From contig CANCGR010000176.1 in assembly GCA_947377625.1 (NCBI GenBank), positions 1-6,099 of the forward strand: a stretch of 6,099 nucleotides of DNA, written 5' to 3'. The translations under genes and the position numbers were made by a program. Source of the stretch: Gammaproteobacteria bacterium. GTDB lineage: Bacteria > Pseudomonadota > Gammaproteobacteria > Pseudomonadales > Pseudohongiellaceae. A model generated the notes under the pieces. The model was not told the DNA's origin and searched no databases. It saw only the letters and a program-made list of their open reading frames with translations. This document shows, in pieces, positions 5,838-6,099 of the stretch. Numbering within the stretch: position 1 is the first letter of the stretch; every line of letters begins with the position of its first letter.

Positions 5838-6016
5838 CCTTTGACGCTAAACACCTTGCGGGACCTGAGTAACTACGAAATTGCCAACCTCCGGATTCGC
5901 GCTGCAGAAACTCATAAAATTAATTCTGGCCTCGTCGTTGAAATTGTCAAACAATCGCGACGATGATTTCTTAGCAAGCGCATACAATGCTCAACTATGA
6001 AAGTGCCTAATTTCAA
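5838..6016. other. Intergenic stretch with an unassigned minus-strand open frame
   Basis: No strong terminator follows the cytochrome. On the minus strand a 47-codon frame is open from 5990 to the TAG at 5847-5849; it includes the protein-like segment FDNFNDEARINF and ends GNFVVTQVPQGV. It has no ATG near its beginning (only TTG at 5987, and ATG at 5915) and no clear ribosome site, so it may be a gene remnant or chance. On the plus strand TACAAT at 5983-5988 is a possible -10 element for the gene at 6031, without a good -35. TTGA-N5-TCAA at 5938-5950 is a small dyad of unknown meaning. Confidence 0.25.
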
Positions 6017-6022
6017 AGAGGA
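6017..6022 (+). promoter_or_regulatory. Ribosome binding site for the gene at 6031
   Basis: AGAGGA ends 8 bases before the ATG at 6031 and is the strongest Shine-Dalgarno match in the window. It selects 6031 over the out-of-frame ATG at 5997. Confidence 0.65.
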
Positions 6023-6030
6023 CAATCAGG

Positions 6031-6099
6031 ATGTCAGTAATATCGCATCAATACAGCAGACTTCTTATTCACTTTTTTTTACTGCTACTGGTAACGCCC
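6031..6099 (+). CDS. N-terminus of an exported protein (3' end outside window), function unknown
   Basis: Only 23 codons are visible: MSVISHQYSRLL, then a hydrophobic run IHFFLLLVTP. A few polar or basic residues followed by a leucine/phenylalanine core is the pattern of a Sec signal peptide or membrane anchor. A strong ribosome site supports the start. The 193-base gap after the cytochrome suggests a separate transcription unit, possibly from the weak -10 at 5983-5988. The product cannot be identified from this fragment. Confidence 0.6.
   Translation, partial: MSVISHQYSRLLIHFFLLLLVTP

Noticed and set aside
5927..5941. Sigma54-like TGGC-N7-TTGA before the gene at 6031
   Set aside because: The spacing is right but the nearly invariant -12 GC is GA, and it lies about 90 bases from the start codon.
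5997..6098. Alternative frame starting at the ATG at 5997
   Set aside because: It has no ribosome site and no signal-like pattern. The frame from 6031 has a strong AGAGGA site and a hydrophobic leader.
1..6099. CRISPR array, tRNA/rRNA gene, insertion sequence or transposase
   Set aside because: No direct repeat series, tRNA-like clover segments, terminal inverted repeats or transposase motifs were seen on either strand.

Overview
The window reads as accessory catabolic DNA from a Gram-negative bacterium, most likely a proteobacterium of moderate GC content. The evidence is Sec- and Tat-type export signals, a class I c-type cytochrome, PQQ-dependent dehydrogenases, tight same-strand gene clusters and clear Shine-Dalgarno sites. 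The species cannot be named from the sequence.

Layout. Bases 1-2897 (+) form one cluster: the 3' end of a PQQ-dependent dehydrogenase, an exported VOC-fold protein, and a complete second PQQ-dependent dehydrogenase whose ATG overlaps the VOC stop codon (TAATG). Bases 2898-2994 are a short convergent gap. Bases 2995-3147 (-) encode a 50-residue two-helix membrane protein of the DUF3096 type. Bases 3148-3330 are a divergent control region with a perfect 6-bp dyad and a GG-N10-GC element. Bases 3331-5837 (+) form a second cluster: a small protein with a twin-arginine leader, a VAO/4-cresol-dehydrogenase-type flavoprotein, and a small c-type cytochrome that overlaps it by ATGA. Bases 5838-6030 are mostly non-coding and contain an unassigned 47-codon open frame on the minus strand. 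At 6031 a further exported protein begins and runs off the end.

How the genes may work together (inference). The flavoprotein and cytochrome resemble the two subunits of 4-cresol dehydrogenase (PchF/PchC) and eugenol hydroxylase (EhyB/EhyA), which oxidise para-substituted phenols at the benzylic or allylic carbon and pass electrons to cytochrome c. Periplasmic PQQ dehydrogenases could oxidise the resulting alcohols, feeding the same cytochrome pool. The VOC protein, exported and coupled to the second PQQ gene, may bind a substrate or metal in the same compartment. The flavoprotein has no signal peptide but follows a small Tat-leader protein, so the small protein may be its export or maturation partner. 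The PQQ enzyme departs from textbook members: it lacks the vicinal Cys-Cys pair and the usual calcium-binding Glu motif, and carries a different Cys pair instead.
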